Positions 9,953-22,425 of a DNA stretch of 64,000 nt are shown one piece after another (within the stretch, counting starts at the first letter, position 1; every line of letters starts with the position of its first letter). Made by a program: the position numbers and the translations under genes. The stretch lies in the NCBI RefSeq assembly GCF_025989185.1, contig NZ_JAPDNT010000004.1, forward strand, positions 1 to 64,000. Reading direction: 5' to 3'. This stretch comes from Limobrevibacterium gyesilva. Lineage in GTDB: Bacteria > Pseudomonadota > Alphaproteobacteria > Acetobacterales > Acetobacteraceae. The notes beneath the pieces were generated by a model. The model had not been told where the DNA came from and made no database searches. It saw only the letters and a list, made by a program, of their open reading frames with translations.

Positions 9953-10066
9953 GGGCAATGGGATAGTCGCTCCGCCGGAAACGGTCCATCACAAGGGGCG
10001 GAGGGGCTGCTTTGACGAATTCCGTCCGCGGCGGCAAAACTGCAACAGGTTTGGAGGGAAACCAGC

Positions 10067-11191
10067 ATGCCTGCCGTCGCCCCGCGCACCCGCCCACCCT
10101 TCCGCGCCGACCATGTCGGCAGCCTGCTGCGTCCGCCTGCCTTGCGTGAGGCCCGTGCCGCCCATGCCGCCGGCACATTGCCGGCCGCCGAATTGCGCGC
10201 CGTCGAGGACCGGCTGATCAAGGCCGCGATCCGCAAGCAGGAGGCGATCGGCCTTCGCGCCGCCACCGACGGCGAGTATCGCCGCGCCTACTGGCACTAC
10301 GATTTCGTCTCCCGGCTGGAGGGTGCGGAGCTCTATGTCCCGGAGCAGAAGGTCGAGTTCAAGGGCGGCGTGCAGCTGCCGCACAAGCTGCGGGTGAACG
10401 GCAGGATCGCCTGGCGCGAGCCCGTGTTCGTCGACGATTACAGGTTCGTGGCCGCCAGCGTCGCCACCGCGACCGCCAAGCAGACCATCCCCTCGCCCAG
10501 CGTGCTGCACTTCCGTGGCGGGCGGCAGGCGATCGATCCGAAGATCTATCCGGACCTGGACGGGTTCTTCGCCGACCTCGGCACCGCCTATCACGATGCC
10601 GTGCAGGCCTTCGCCGCCGCCGGCTGCCGCTATCTGCAGCTCGACGAGGTGAACATCGCCTATCTCTGCGATCCCGAGCAGATTGCCGCCCTGAAGGCGC
10701 GCGGCGAGCATGTGGAGGGGCTGCTGGACATCTACGCCGACCTGATCAACCGCGCGATCGAGGGACGACCGCCCGGCATGACCGTGTCGATGCATCTGTG
10801 CCGGGGCAATTTCCGCTCCACCTTCGTCGCCACGGGCGGCTACGAGCCGGTAGCCGACGTGCTGTTCAACAAGATCGGCGTCGACGCCTATTTCATGGAA
10901 TACGACAGCGACCGCGCCGGCGGCTTCGAGCCGCTGCGCCTGGTGCCGCGCGGCAACAAGATCGTCGTGCTCGGCCTGGTGACCAGCAAGACCGGCGAAC
11001 TGGAAAGCAAGGACGACCTGAAGCGCCGCCTGGACGCGGCCAGCAAGTACCTGCCCCTGGAACAGCTGGCGCTGAGCCCGCAATGCGGCTTCGCCAGCAC
11101 CGAGGAAGGCAACCTGCTGAGCGAAGATCAGCAATGGAAGAAGCTGGAGCTGTGCGTCGACGTCGCCCGCGAGGTCTGGGGCAGCGTGTGA
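10067..11191 (+). CDS. Cobalamin-independent methionine synthase-like protein (MetE C-terminal domain family)
   Basis: This 374-residue protein matches the stand-alone MetE C-terminal-like (UROD/MetE) family. It has an early DHVGSLLRP motif, the second-strand TDGEYRR, RYLQLDEVNIAYL, MHLCRGN and a late SPQCGF motif. In MetE the His of the MHLCRGN-like region and the Cys of SPQCG bind zinc. The family transfers methyl groups from folate or other donors to thiols, but stand-alone members often act on compounds other than homocysteine, so the exact reaction is open. A good Shine-Dalgarno (GGAGGG) precedes the ATG. It is divergent from hpnN and convergent with pobA. Confidence 0.82.
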   Translation: MPAVAPRTRPPFRADHVGSLLRPPALREARAAHAAGTLPAAELRAVEDRLIKAAIRKQEAIGLRAATDGEYRRAYWHYDFVSRLEGAELYVPEQKVEFKGGVQLPHKLRVNGRIAWREPVFVDDYRFVAASVATATAKQTIPSPSVLHFRGGRQAIDPKIYPDLDGFFADLGTAYHDAVQAFAAAGCRYLQLDEVNIAYLCDPEQIAALKARGEHVEGLLDIYADLINRAIEGRPPGMTVSMHLCRGNFRSTFVATGGYEPVADVLFNKIGVDAYFMEYDSDRAGGFEPLRLVPRGNKIVVLGLVTSKTGELESKDDLKRRLDAASKYLPLEQLALSPQCGFASTEEGNLLSEDQQWKKLELCVDVAREVWGSV

Positions 11192-11221
11192 GCCGCGGCG
11201 CGCCCGCCGCCAGCCCGCCGT

Positions 11222-12412
<1,191 letters not shown>

Positions 12413-12565
12413 TCACGGCGCGCGGACGATGGACCGCGCCCATTGCTGTGGACCATGCACGACCCGCCGGGATTCTTGCACGTCCGGGCGGGGGGCCGGA
12501 AGCCGCCGCCATGCTTCGGCGATCGGCCGCGTGGCCAGACAGATCCGGCTTTGCCTGTGCCGGCG

Positions 12566-12584
12566 ATTCACGCCCCGGGTGAAT
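12566..12584. promoter_or_regulatory. Inverted repeat ATTCAC-N7-GTGAAT upstream of pobA
   Basis: Perfect 6-base arms (12566-12571 and 12579-12584) lie in the 274-bp gap between hpaH and pobA, about 170 bases upstream of the pobA start. The dyad shape fits an operator for a dimeric regulator. No regulator gene is adjacent, so the role is a guess. Confidence 0.3.
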
Positions 12585-12637
12585 CCACCCAGGACACTCC
12601 CCGGGTTGTTGCAAGGTCCCTGCTTTCCCCTGCAGCC

Positions 12638-12660
12638 GCCGCAAGGTGCGGCGAAGTTCG
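12638..12660 (-). repeat. Short palindromic repeat, copy A (3' of hpaH)
   Basis: On the minus strand, exactly 11 bases after the hpaH stop, the sequence reads CGAACTTCG followed by CCGCA-N3-TGCGG. A near-identical unit lies exactly 11 bases after the nfu stop (43855-43877). It folds into two small adjoining hairpins and lacks a T-run. It is probably a 3'-end stabiliser or a repeat family used as a terminator. Confidence 0.6.
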
Positions 12661-12671
12661 CAGCCGGGACA

Positions 12672-13475
<804 letters not shown>

Positions 13476-13490
13476 CGTCGCTTTCGCCTT

Positions 13491-14771
13491 TCAGCCGCCG
13501 AATACCAGCTCCGGCAGCCACAGGGTCAGGGCGGGCACATAGGTGATGATCCCCAGCACCATCAACAGCAGCACCAGGAACGGGAAGATGCCGCGGATGA
13601 CCTCGCCGATCGGCGCCGCCGAAATCGTCGACAGCACGAACAGGTTCAGGCCCACCGGCGGGTGCACCAGCCCGATCTCCATGTTGTGCGTGAAGATGAT
13701 GGAGAAATGTACGGGATCGACGCCCAGCGGCGCCAACGCCGGCGCCAGGATGGGCATCACCACCAGCAGGGTCGCGATCACTTCCAGGAAGCAGCCCATC
13801 ACCAGCAGCAGCACGTTGATGGCGAGCAGGAATTCCCAGGTGGTGAAGCCGTTGTCCACGGTGAATTGCACGAGCTGCGCGGGAATGCCGGATTCCGTCA
13901 TCCAGTGGCCGAACGCCAGCGCGCTCGCCACGATCAGCATGATGGTGCCGGCGCTGCGGATCGCGTCGGAAACCACCTTCAGCGTCTGCGACAGCGGGAA
14001 GCCGCGATAGAACAGCAGGCTCACCAGCAACGCCACCACGGCCGACAGGGCCGCGGCTTCCGTCACCGTCACCAGGCCGCCATAGATGCCGACCAGCACG
14101 ACGGTCGGCACGATCATGGCCGGCAGCGCGTGCAGGGTCAGGCGCAGGCGCTGCGGCATCGGCATCGGCGGCTCGACGGGGAAGTTGCGACGCCGCGAAT
14201 CGTACCAGACCCACGCGAAGAACGCCGCCGCCTGCAGCAGGCCGGGCATCACGCCGGCCAGGAACAGCCGCGGCACCGACTGCTCGGTGACGATGCCGTA
14301 GAGAATGAGCGCGAGGCTCGGCGGGATCACGATGCCGATGGTGCCGGAGGCGCCGATCACCCCCAGCGCGAAGGATCGCGGATAGCCGCGCTCGATCATC
14401 GCCGGCAGCAGGATCGTGCCCATTGCCAGCGCGGTCGCCACCGACGATCCGCAGATCGCCGCGAACAGCGTGCAGGACACCACGGTGACGAGGCCGAGCG
14501 ACCCGCGCACGCCGCCCAGCCAGGCCGCGGCGAGGTCCACCAAAGCGCGGGCGATGCCGCCCTGGCGCATGAACGCGGCGGCCATCACGAACAACGGCAG
14601 CGACATCAGGGTGGACGAGTTCAGGTGGTCGATCACCACCTGCGCCACCCCGATCAGAGGCTGGCCGGACACCCAGTAGAGAACGGCGGACAGCACGCCC
14701 AGCACCAGGAAGATCGGCATGCCGCAGGACAGCAGGCCGAAGAAGGCGACCAGGAACAGGATCGTCCACAT
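13491..14771 (-). CDS. dctM: TRAP transporter large permease (DctM family)
   Basis: This 426-residue polytopic membrane protein has about 12 helices. It shows the DctM hallmarks FVMAAAFMRQGGIAR near residue 60, GSSVATALAMGTILLPAM, PPSLALILYGI and HPPVGLNLFVLS near the C-terminus. It forms the Na+-coupled translocation channel of a TRAP uptake system for organic or aromatic acids. It directly follows dctQ (3-base gap) and precedes hpaH (15-base gap), so the cargo is probably an aromatic-derived acid. No dctP binding-protein gene is found in this operon. Confidence 0.92.
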   Translation of the reverse strand: MWTILFLVAFFGLLSCGMPIFLVLGVLSAVLYWVSGQPLIGVAQVVIDHLNSSTLMSLPLFVMAAAFMRQGGIARALVDLAAAWLGGVRGSLGLVTVVSCTLFAAICGSSVATALAMGTILLPAMIERGYPRSFALGVIGASGTIGIVIPPSLALILYGIVTEQSVPRLFLAGVMPGLLQAAAFFAWVWYDSRRRNFPVEPPMPMPQRLRLTLHALPAMIVPTVVLVGIYGGLVTVTEAAALSAVVALLVSLLFYRGFPLSQTLKVVSDAIRSAGTIMLIVASALAFGHWMTESGIPAQLVQFTVDNGFTTWEFLLAINVLLLVMGCFLEVIATLLVVMPILAPALAPLGVDPVHFSIIFTHNMEIGLVHPPVGLNLFVLSTISAAPIGEVIRGIFPFLVLLLMVLGIITYVPALTLWLPELVFGG

Positions 14772-14774
14772 GGC

Positions 14775-15332
14775 CTAGTGCCTGCCCGGCGTCTGGCCGG
14801 GCCGGGGCAACTGCATGTCGGTCGGGGCCTCATGGATGGTGTGGCCCACGCCCATCGTTGCCGGATCGAAGTAGAACAGATAGCGCGCGAGCCGGATGGC
14901 GTAGCGCAGGAACATCAGCGCCGAGCCGGCCGGCAGCGCCGCGTAGTAGATGTACATGGGAAACGACAGCCCGGTGAAGCTGCGCTCGTCCAGCAGCCAG
15001 GCGCTATCCACGATCTGCCAGCCGTACCACACCATGCCGCCGCAGAAGACCAGGGCGACGACGCAGTTGAACGATTCCAGCACGCGTTGCGCGCCGGGGC
15101 CGAGCAGCCGCAGCACCACGTCGGGCCGTACATGCCCGTCGTAACGAACCAGTTGGCTGGAGACGATCATGATCGCCCAGATCACCAGGTAGACGATCAC
15201 CTCGTCGCCCCAGCCGGAGCTCAATGTGCTTTCGAAATAGCGCCCGAAGACCTGGAACATCCCCACGACGAGTGCGGCCAGCCCGAGCAGGCCGACCAGG
15301 GTCTGCTCGATGCGGTCCCACAGCCGCATCAT
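14775..15332 (-). CDS. dctQ: TRAP transporter small permease (DctQ family)
   Basis: This 185-residue protein has four predicted helices and the DctQ pattern MRLWDRIEQTLVGLLGLAAL, VFGRYF, W(G)DEVIVYLVIWAIM and a late YYAALPAGSALM segment. The start was placed at the tandem ATG-ATG at 15332. An in-frame extension of 37 residues exists but is polar and not family-like. It pairs with DctM to hold the binding protein. It stands first in the dctQ-dctM-hpaH group and is separated from ridA upstream by about 160 bases. Confidence 0.85.
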   Translation of the reverse strand: MMRLWDRIEQTLVGLLGLAALVVGMFQVFGRYFESTLSSGWGDEVIVYLVIWAIMIVSSQLVRYDGHVRPDVVLRLLGPGAQRVLESFNCVVALVFCGGMVWYGWQIVDSAWLLDERSFTGLSFPMYIYYAALPAGSALMFLRYAIRLARYLFYFDPATMGVGHTIHEAPTDMQLPRPGQTPGRH

Positions 15333-15490
15333 GCGTTCGCGGCCGGACGGTTCGTGTGGCGAGCAATGCCTCTCGGCACGAGCGCCTCCCGGTTTCTTGG
15401 TCGTTTCATCCGCGACAGTGATGAAGCCCCGGCCCGTCGTCAAGCGGGCGGGTCAGGCCAGAACCCCGATCCTGGCGTCCGGTTCGATCC

Positions 15491-15874
15491 TCAGACGCAG
15501 GCGATCACCTCGATCTCGATCTTCCATGCCGGGTTTGCCAGGCCGCCGACGATCAGCGTGCTGCCGGGCCGCCGGTCGCCCAGCACCTCCGCGCGCACGG
15601 CGCGGCTGGCGCCGAGATTGGCGTGATCCGGCATGATCGTCGTTACCTTCACGATATTGTCCAGCGACATGCCGGCGGCACGCAGCTGCGCCTCGACATT
15701 GGCCCAGGCCAGCCGGCATTGCGCGGTGATGTCGTCCGGCACCGTGCCGTTGCGATCGGCCGGGATCTGTCCGCTGACATACAGCGTGCGGGTGGCGCCG
15801 GTGATCTCCACGGCCTGGGTGTACGGGCTGGCCGGCGCGGGGGCGTCGGGGGCGTTGATGTCGCGGCGTTGCAT
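15491..15874 (-). CDS. RidA family enamine/imine deaminase
   Basis: This 127-residue RidA (YjgF/YER057c/UK114) protein has SPYTQAVEI, LYVSGQIPAD and the C-terminal NPAWKIEIEVIA strand. Family members hydrolyse reactive enamines or imines released by PLP enzymes. It is 13 bases downstream of the TPP enzyme gene and probably cotranscribed with it. It could clear a reactive intermediate of the same pathway. The catalytic Arg common to RidA (usually near residue 105) is not evident at the expected place (PGSTLIVGGLANP), so this may belong to a non-canonical Rid subfamily. Confidence 0.85.
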   Translation of the reverse strand: MQRRDINAPDAPAPASPYTQAVEITGATRTLYVSGQIPADRNGTVPDDITAQCRLAWANVEAQLRAAGMSLDNIVKVTTIMPDHANLGASRAVRAEVLGDRRPGSTLIVGGLANPAWKIEIEVIACV

Positions 15875-15887
15875 GCTCGTTTCCCTC

Positions 15888-17537
15888 TCACGGTAACGCG
15901 GGGCGCCAGGCTTCCTCGAAGCCGCGCACCCGCGGCAGCGCCAGCATATCCCACGGACTGGGCATGTCGCCCACCTTCACGTGGATCAGCGCCGGGGCCC
16001 GCGCGGCGAGCGCCTCGGTGAGCGTGCCGCGCAGCTCGTCCTCGGTTCGCGCCCGGAATGCCGCCATGCCGAAGCTGCGCGCGAACTGGAAGAAGTCGGG
16101 GTTGGCGAGGTCGTGCGCGATCAGCCGGTTGCCGAACTGCTGTTCCTGAATGCGTTTCACGTTGCCGAAGGTGCCGTCGTCGAACACGATCGCCACCACC
16201 GGCAGGGTGTGGCGCATGGCCGTGGCCAGTTCGGCGGCCTGGTACATGAACCCGCCATCGCCGCAGATCGCCACCACCGCCCGGTCCGGCAGCGCCGCCT
16301 GTACCCCCAGCGCGGTGCCGTAGCCCCAGCCGAGATTGTCCTGGTAGCCCGGCGAGATGTAGCGCCGCGGCGCGTCCACGGGGAACGCCAGCCGCCCCAC
16401 GAACCCCACCTGCGTGACGTCCTCCACCACCACCCCGTCGGCCGGCAGGGCGGCGCGGATGGCGCGCAGATAGCCCATCTGCGGCTCCTGCCGCGCCAGC
16501 CGCTCGGCGAACCAGGCCTGGTGCGCGGCCACGTCTTCGCGCCGGCCGCGTGGCGGATTGTGCCCGGGCAGCGCCGCCGCCAGCGCGCGCAGCCCGTCGG
16601 CGGCATCGGCCAGGATGGCGCAGTCCGGCCGGCGGAGGCGGACCTGCTCCTCGGGGTCGATGTCCAGCCGTACGATCTTCAGCGCGGGATCCGTGCCCCA
16701 GTTCGACTGGGCGAAATGCAGGCGCGTGCCGACGGCCAGGACCGCATCGGCGTCCTGCCACAGCCGGTGGCCGACCGGCAGCGATACGGCCAGCGGATGC
16801 GTGGTGGGAATCACCCCGCGGCCGCGGCGATAGGTCAGCACCGGCGCCTGCAGCAGCTCGGCCACCGCCAACAGCTCCGGTCCCGCGTCCAGCGCGCCGC
16901 CACCGGCGATGATGATCGGCCGCTGTGCTGCCCCCAGCAGCTTCGCGGCCTGCGCGATGGCCGCCTCGTCCACCGGCGGGCGCTGCACGGGCAGTGGCGC
17001 TACGTCGGGCACCGCGCCCTCGCGGCCCCAGGTGTCGATGGCGCATTCCAGCGCCACCGGCCGGGTGCGTCCGCTGGTCGCCTGGCGCACCGCCTCGGCC
17101 ACCAGCCCCGGCGCCTCCGCCGCCGCGCCGATGCGGGCGGCGTATTTGGTGAAATGGCCGAGCAGCCCGAGCTGGTCGTGCAGCTCGTGCAGATGGCCCC
17201 AGCCGCGGTCGATCGCGTCCGACGGGATCTGTCCCGCCAGAGCAATGACCGGCGCGCCAGTGCCGAAGGCGGTCAGCAGCGCCGCCGCTGCGTTCAGCAC
17301 GCCCGGGCCCGGCACCATGGCGCAAGCCTGCGGCCGCCCCGTCGCCAGCGCCGCACCCAGGGCCATGTAGCCGGCGGTCTGCTCGTGGCGTGGATGCAGC
17401 ACCCGCATCCGGCCCCCGGACTGGTGCACGGCGTCGAACAGATGGTCGTTGTGCACGCCGGGCAAGGCGTACAGGGTGTCGATGCCGTGCTGCACGAGGC
17501 TGTCGACGGTGGCTTCGGCCGTGGTCTTGCGGGTCAT
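15888..17537 (-). CDS. Thiamine pyrophosphate-dependent enzyme (acetolactate synthase-like)
   Basis: This 549-residue protein has the three-domain TPP decarboxylase fold. The N-terminal PYR domain has the catalytic Glu in HPRHEQTAGYMA near residue 50. The central FAD/DHS-like domain includes RPIIIAGGGA, and the C-terminal PP domain has the TPP-Mg motif GDGGFMYQAAELATA near residue 435. It differs from biosynthetic IlvB, and there is no ilvN beside it, so a catabolic 2-oxo-acid enzyme is more likely. It is the first gene of the minus-strand block, is followed by ridA, and is divergent from livK across a 135-base gap. Confidence 0.8.
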   Translation of the reverse strand: MTRKTTAEATVDSLVQHGIDTLYALPGVHNDHLFDAVHQSGGRMRVLHPRHEQTAGYMALGAALATGRPQACAMVPGPGVLNAAAALLTAFGTGAPVIALAGQIPSDAIDRGWGHLHELHDQLGLLGHFTKYAARIGAAAEAPGLVAEAVRQATSGRTRPVALECAIDTWGREGAVPDVAPLPVQRPPVDEAAIAQAAKLLGAAQRPIIIAGGGALDAGPELLAVAELLQAPVLTYRRGRGVIPTTHPLAVSLPVGHRLWQDADAVLAVGTRLHFAQSNWGTDPALKIVRLDIDPEEQVRLRRPDCAILADAADGLRALAAALPGHNPPRGRREDVAAHQAWFAERLARQEPQMGYLRAIRAALPADGVVVEDVTQVGFVGRLAFPVDAPRRYISPGYQDNLGWGYGTALGVQAALPDRAVVAICGDGGFMYQAAELATAMRHTLPVVAIVFDDGTFGNVKRIQEQQFGNRLIAHDLANPDFFQFARSFGMAAFRARTEDELRGTLTEALAARAPALIHVKVGDMPSPWDMLALPRVRGFEEAWRPALP

Positions 17538-17672
17538 GTGCGTGTCCGTATTGGTATCACTTGCAACTGATTGACAGAGTTTCGGACCCAACACTACACA
17601 TCCGTCAAGCACGCTGCGTCGGCCCCGCACCCAGCCGGGCCAGGCACCGGCACGTAAAAAGGGGAGAGAGGC

Positions 17673-18830
17673 ATGTCCAGGTTCCGCGCAACCCTCATCA
17701 TGTCGGCGCTGGCGGCCGGGCTGGCCGCCGCGCCCGCAATGGCCGACACCATCCGCGTCGGCGTCACCATTTCCACCACCGGGCCCGCCGCCTCGCTGGG
17801 CATTCCGCAGCGCAACTCCATCGCCCTGCTGCCGAAGGAGATTGCCGGCCAGGCCGTCGAATACGTCGTGCTGGACGATGGCGCCGACACCACCAAGGCG
17901 GTCGCCAACACCCGCAAGCTGATCGACGAGGAAAAGGTGGACGTGATCATCGGCTCCTCCACCACGCCCGCCTCGATGGCGATGATCGACGTGGCGGCCG
18001 AGAAGCAGATCCCGATGATCTCGCTCGCCGCCTCGTCGCGCCTGATCGCGCCGATGGACGCCGCCCGCCGCTGGGTGTTCAAGACCCCGCAGAACGACAG
18101 CCTGATGGCCGACGCCATCGCCGACCACATGCAGAAGAACGGCGTGAAGACGGTTGGATTCATCGGCTTCAACGACGCCTATGGCGACGGCTGGGTGGGC
18201 GAGTTCACCCGTGCGGCCAAGGAGCGCAACCTGACCATCGTGGGCCTGGAGCGCTATGCCCGCACCGATACCAGTGTCACCGGCCAGGTGCTGAAGCTCA
18301 TGGCGGCCAAGCCGGATGTGGTGCTGATCGCCGCCTCCGGCACGCCGGCGGCGCTGCCGCAGAAGACGCTGAAGGAGCGCGGCTACGCCGGCACGATCTA
18401 CCAGACCCACGGTATCGCCAATAACGACTTCCTGCGCGTGGGCGGCAAGGACGTGGAAGGGACCATCCTGCCCGCCGGCCCGATCCTGGTCGCTGCCCAG
18501 CTGCCGGACAGCAACCCGATCAAGAAACAGGCGCTGGAATACATCACCCGCTACGAGGCCGCGAACGGCCCCGGCTCCGTCGCCACCTTCGGCGCGCACG
18601 CCTACGACGCCGCCATCCTTCTGAGCGCAGCGGTTCCCGCCGCCGTGCAGAAGGCCAAGCCCGGCACCGCCGCCTTCCACGCCGCGCTGCGCGACGCGAT
18701 GGAGGCGCAGCAGAACCTGGTGCTGACGCACGGCATCGCCAACATGACGCCGCAGGACCATAACGGGTTCGACCAGCGCGCCCGCGTCATGGTCACCATC
18801 CAGGGCGGCGCGTGGAAGCTGCTGCCCTGA
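17673..18830 (+). CDS. livK: ABC transporter substrate-binding protein, branched-chain amino acid type (LivK family)
   Basis: This 385-residue protein has a signal peptide (MSALAAGLAAAPAMA/D) and the type I periplasmic-binding fold of the LivK / leucine-specific family (TIRVGVTISTTGPAASLG, IIGSSTTPASMAM, GFIGFNDAYGDGW). It captures the ligand for LivH-LivMG-LivF. Members of this family in aromatic-degrading bacteria often bind aromatic acids rather than leucine, and the neighbouring aromatic genes fit that. A strong Shine-Dalgarno (AAGGGGAGAG) precedes the ATG. A TTGACA hexamer at 17571 in the divergent gap could be a -35, but I see no good -10. Confidence 0.9.
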   Translation: MSRFRATLIMSALAAGLAAAPAMADTIRVGVTISTTGPAASLGIPQRNSIALLPKEIAGQAVEYVVLDDGADTTKAVANTRKLIDEEKVDVIIGSSTTPASMAMIDVAAEKQIPMISLAASSRLIAPMDAARRWVFKTPQNDSLMADAIADHMQKNGVKTVGFIGFNDAYGDGWVGEFTRAAKERNLTIVGLERYARTDTSVTGQVLKLMAAKPDVVLIAASGTPAALPQKTLKERGYAGTIYQTHGIANNDFLRVGGKDVEGTILPAGPILVAAQLPDSNPIKKQALEYITRYEAANGPGSVATFGAHAYDAAILLSAAVPAAVQKAKPGTAAFHAALRDAMEAQQNLVLTHGIANMTPQDHNGFDQRARVMVTIQGGAWKLLP

Positions 18831-18864
18831 GCGGTTCCGGCTTCGCCACAGGGATCGTCGCCTG

Positions 18865-19902
18865 ATGGATGCGACGATCCTGCTGATCCTGGTGCAGGAT
18901 GGCGTCGTCAACGGCGCCATCTATGCCTTGCTGGCGCTGTCGCTGGTGCTGGTGTTCGCGGTCACCCGCGTCATCTTCATCCCGCAGGGCGAGTTCGTCG
19001 CCTACGGCGCGCTGACTTACGCCGCACTCGACACCGGCCAGCTTCCCGGCAGCGTCTGGCTGCTGTGCGGCCTGGGGCTGGCCGCCTGCGTCTGCGGCCT
19101 GTGGCAGCAGCGGCGCACGCTCACCGCCGGCGCCACGACCCGGCTGGTGCTGCAGACCGTGGTGCTGCCGGCCGCGATCACGGCGCTGGCTGCCTTCGTT
19201 GCCCCGCGCAAGCCGGGCGTGCTGATCGAGGCGCTGCTGGCGCTGGCCATCGTGACGCCGATGGCGCCGTATCTCTATCGCGTCGCCTTCCAGGCGTTGG
19301 CCGAGGCGTCCGTCCTGGTGCTGCTGATCGCCGCGGTCGGCGTGCATCTCGCGATGGTCGGGCTGGGCCTCGTGTTCTTCGGCCCGGAAGGCTCGCGCGC
19401 CACCGGCTTTTCCGATGCCGTGCTGTCGTTCGGCGCTCTCACCGTGCAGGGCCAGGCGCTGTGGATCGTCGGCCTCACCGTGGTCCTCATGGGCGCGCTG
19501 TACGGCTTCTTCGAATTCACCTTGTTCGGCAAGGCGCTGCGTGCCACGGCGGTCAATCGCCTGGGTGCGCGGCTGGTGGGCATCGCCACGGCGCAGTCCG
19601 GGGTCATCGCGTTCACGCTGGCCGGCGCCATCGGCGCCTTGTCCGGCGTGCTGATCGCCCCGCTCACCACGGTCTATTACGACACCGGCTTCCTGGTCGG
19701 GCTGAAGGGCTTCACGGCGGCCATCATCGGCGGCCTCGCCAGCTATCCCGCGGCGGCGCTGGCCGCCATCCTGGTCGGCATCGTCGAGAGCTTCTCGTCG
19801 TTCTGGGCGAGCGCGTTCAAGGAGGTCATCGTCTTCACCGTCATCATCCCGGTGCTGCTGTGGCGCTCGCTGCGCAGCACGGCGGTGGAGGAGGACGAAT
19901 GA
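18865..19902 (+). CDS. livH: ABC transporter permease LivH
   Basis: This 345-residue inner-membrane permease of the branched-chain type has NGAIYALLALSLVLVFAVTRVIFIPQGEFVAYGAL at the start, the EAA-like loop FGKALRATAVNRLGARLVGI and LKGFTAAIIGGLASYPAAALA. It is longer than E. coli LivH (308) because of an inserted loop/helix region around residues 65-110. It begins 34 bases after livK, and its stop overlaps the livM-livG ATG (ATGA). Confidence 0.9.
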   Translation: MDATILLILVQDGVVNGAIYALLALSLVLVFAVTRVIFIPQGEFVAYGALTYAALDTGQLPGSVWLLCGLGLAACVCGLWQQRRTLTAGATTRLVLQTVVLPAAITALAAFVAPRKPGVLIEALLALAIVTPMAPYLYRVAFQALAEASVLVLLIAAVGVHLAMVGLGLVFFGPEGSRATGFSDAVLSFGALTVQGQALWIVGLTVVLMGALYGFFEFTLFGKALRATAVNRLGARLVGIATAQSGVIAFTLAGAIGALSGVLIAPLTTVYYDTGFLVGLKGFTAAIIGGLASYPAAALAAILVGIVESFSSFWASAFKEVIVFTVIIPVLLWRSLRSTAVEEDE

Positions 19903-21652
19903 GAGTCCTGTGGCCCCTGCCGGCGCTCGCCTTGTGCGTGGTCCTGCCATGGGTTCCCGGCGTGCCGGTGTTCTGGGTCACCCTGCTGAACTACATCGGC
20001 ATCTCCGCCATCGTCGTCATCGGTCTCGTGGTGCTCACCGGCATCGGCGGCATGACCTCGTTCGGCCAGGCGAGCTTCGTCGGTTTCGGCGCCTACACCA
20101 CGGCGATCCTCAGCACGCAGTATGCGGTCTCGCCCTGGCTGGCGCTGGCGGCGGCGATCGCCGTTTCCGCCGTTGCTGCCTTGCTGATCGGCGCAATCAC
20201 ACTGCGCCTTTCGGGACATTACCTCGCGCTCGGCACGCTGGCCTGGGGCGTCAGCCTCTACTACACCTTCGCCAATCTCGATTTCTTCGGCCGCAACGAC
20301 GGCATTTCCCGCATCCCGCCGCTCGACGTCTTCGGCACGAAGCTGATCGACGGCCGGCTGTATTTCACGGTCATCTGGGTCGGCGTGGTGCTGGCCTGCC
20401 TCGCCACCGGGAACCTGCTGGACAGCCGCGCCGGCCGGGCCATTCGCGCGCTGCGCGGCGGCGCGCTCGCGGCCGCCAGCTTCGGCGTCGACACGTTGCG
20501 CGCCCGCATGCTGGCGTTCGTCTATGCCGCCATGCTGGCGGCGTTCGCCGGCTGGCTGTACGCGCATATGCAGCGCAGCGTGAACCCCACGCCGTTCGGC
20601 CTCAATGCCAGCATCGAATACCTGTTCATGGCCGTGGTCGGCGGCGCGGCACATGTCCCGGGGGCGTTGCTGGGCGCCGGGCTCGTCACCATCGTCAACG
20701 ACCGCTTGCAGGACATCCTGCCGAAGCTGTTCGGCGCCCAGGGCAGTTTCGAGACGATCGTGTTCGGGGCCATCCTGGTCGCGGTGCTGCAGGCCGCACC
20801 CGAAGGCGTCTGGCCGCATCTCGCGCGCATCCGCCTGCAACGCCACCGTGTCCGCCCCGATGCGCCGCCCCTGCCCGTGCGAGCGCCCGCGCCCCGCGGC
20901 ACGCCGATCCTGGAAGTTGCCGGGCTGCACAAGACCTTCGGCGGTTTGACCGCGGTGAACAACATCGCCTTCTCGGTTGCCGCCGGCGAGATCGTGGGGC
21001 TGATCGGGCCGAACGGCGCGGGCAAGAGCACCACCTTTAACCTGCTCACCGGCGTGACCGCGCCCTCGGCCGGCAGCGTGCGCTTTGCCGGCCAGCCTCT
21101 GATCGGCCTGCCGGCCCGCACCATCGCCAGACTCGGCATCGCCCGTACCTTCCAGCATGTGAAGCTGGTGGCGTCCATGTCGGTGATCGAGAATGTTGCC
21201 ATCGGCGCGCATCTGCGCGGCCATGCGAGCGCGCTCGACGGGCTGCTGCGCCTGGATCGCGCGGAGGAAGCCCGCCTGTTCGCCGAAGCCGCCCGCCAGC
21301 TTGCCCGCGTTGGCCTGGCCGACGCCGCTGACCGGCCGGCGACCAGCCTCGCCCTGGGCCAGCAGCGCATCGTCGAGATCGCCCGCGCGCTCTGCCTCGA
21401 TCCCGTGCTGCTGCTGCTGGACGAACCGGCCGCCGGGCTGCGCCACAACGAGAAGGCCGAGCTCGCCACGCTGCTGCGCCGGCTGCGGGAGGAGGGGGTG
21501 GCGATCCTGCTCGTCGAGCACGACATGGATTTCGTGATGAACCTCACCGACCGGCTGGTGGTGATGGATTTCGGCACCAAGCTGGCCGAAGGCCCCGCCG
21601 AGACCGTGCGCAACGATCCCGCGGTGATCGAGGCGTATCTCGGGAGTGTGGC

Positions 21653-21656
<4 letters not shown>
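19899..21656 (+). CDS. livMG: Fused LivM permease - LivG ATP-binding protein
   Basis: One 585-residue frame carries a LivM permease (about residues 1-320; TGIGGMTSFGQASFVGFGAYTT split over helices 2-3, later MAVVGGAAHVPGALLGAGL) joined by a Pro/Arg-rich linker (about 320-345) to a complete LivG ATPase. The ATPase has Walker A GPNGAGKST near residue 373, Q-loop GIARTFQHVKL, signature LALGQQRIVEIARAL and Walker B VLLLLDEPAAGL. No stop or frameshift lies between the parts. The gene overlaps livH (ATGA) and livF (GTGA), so the whole operon is translationally coupled. LivM-LivG fusions occur in other Alphaproteobacteria. Confidence 0.92.
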
Positions 21657-22375
<719 letters not shown>

Positions 22376-22425
22376 GCCGCGCCATGCGGCGCAGCTCAGC
22401 CGTGCCATGCGGCGCGGGCGATCAC

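Noticed and set aside
10013-10050. TTGACG upstream of the MetE-like gene as a -35 box
   Set aside because: No plausible -10 at 16-18 bases.
17538-18920. Long upstream extension of the TPP enzyme frame through livK
   Set aside because: The frame stays open only because of codon bias. livK on the plus strand is certain, and the family start of the TPP enzyme is at 17537.
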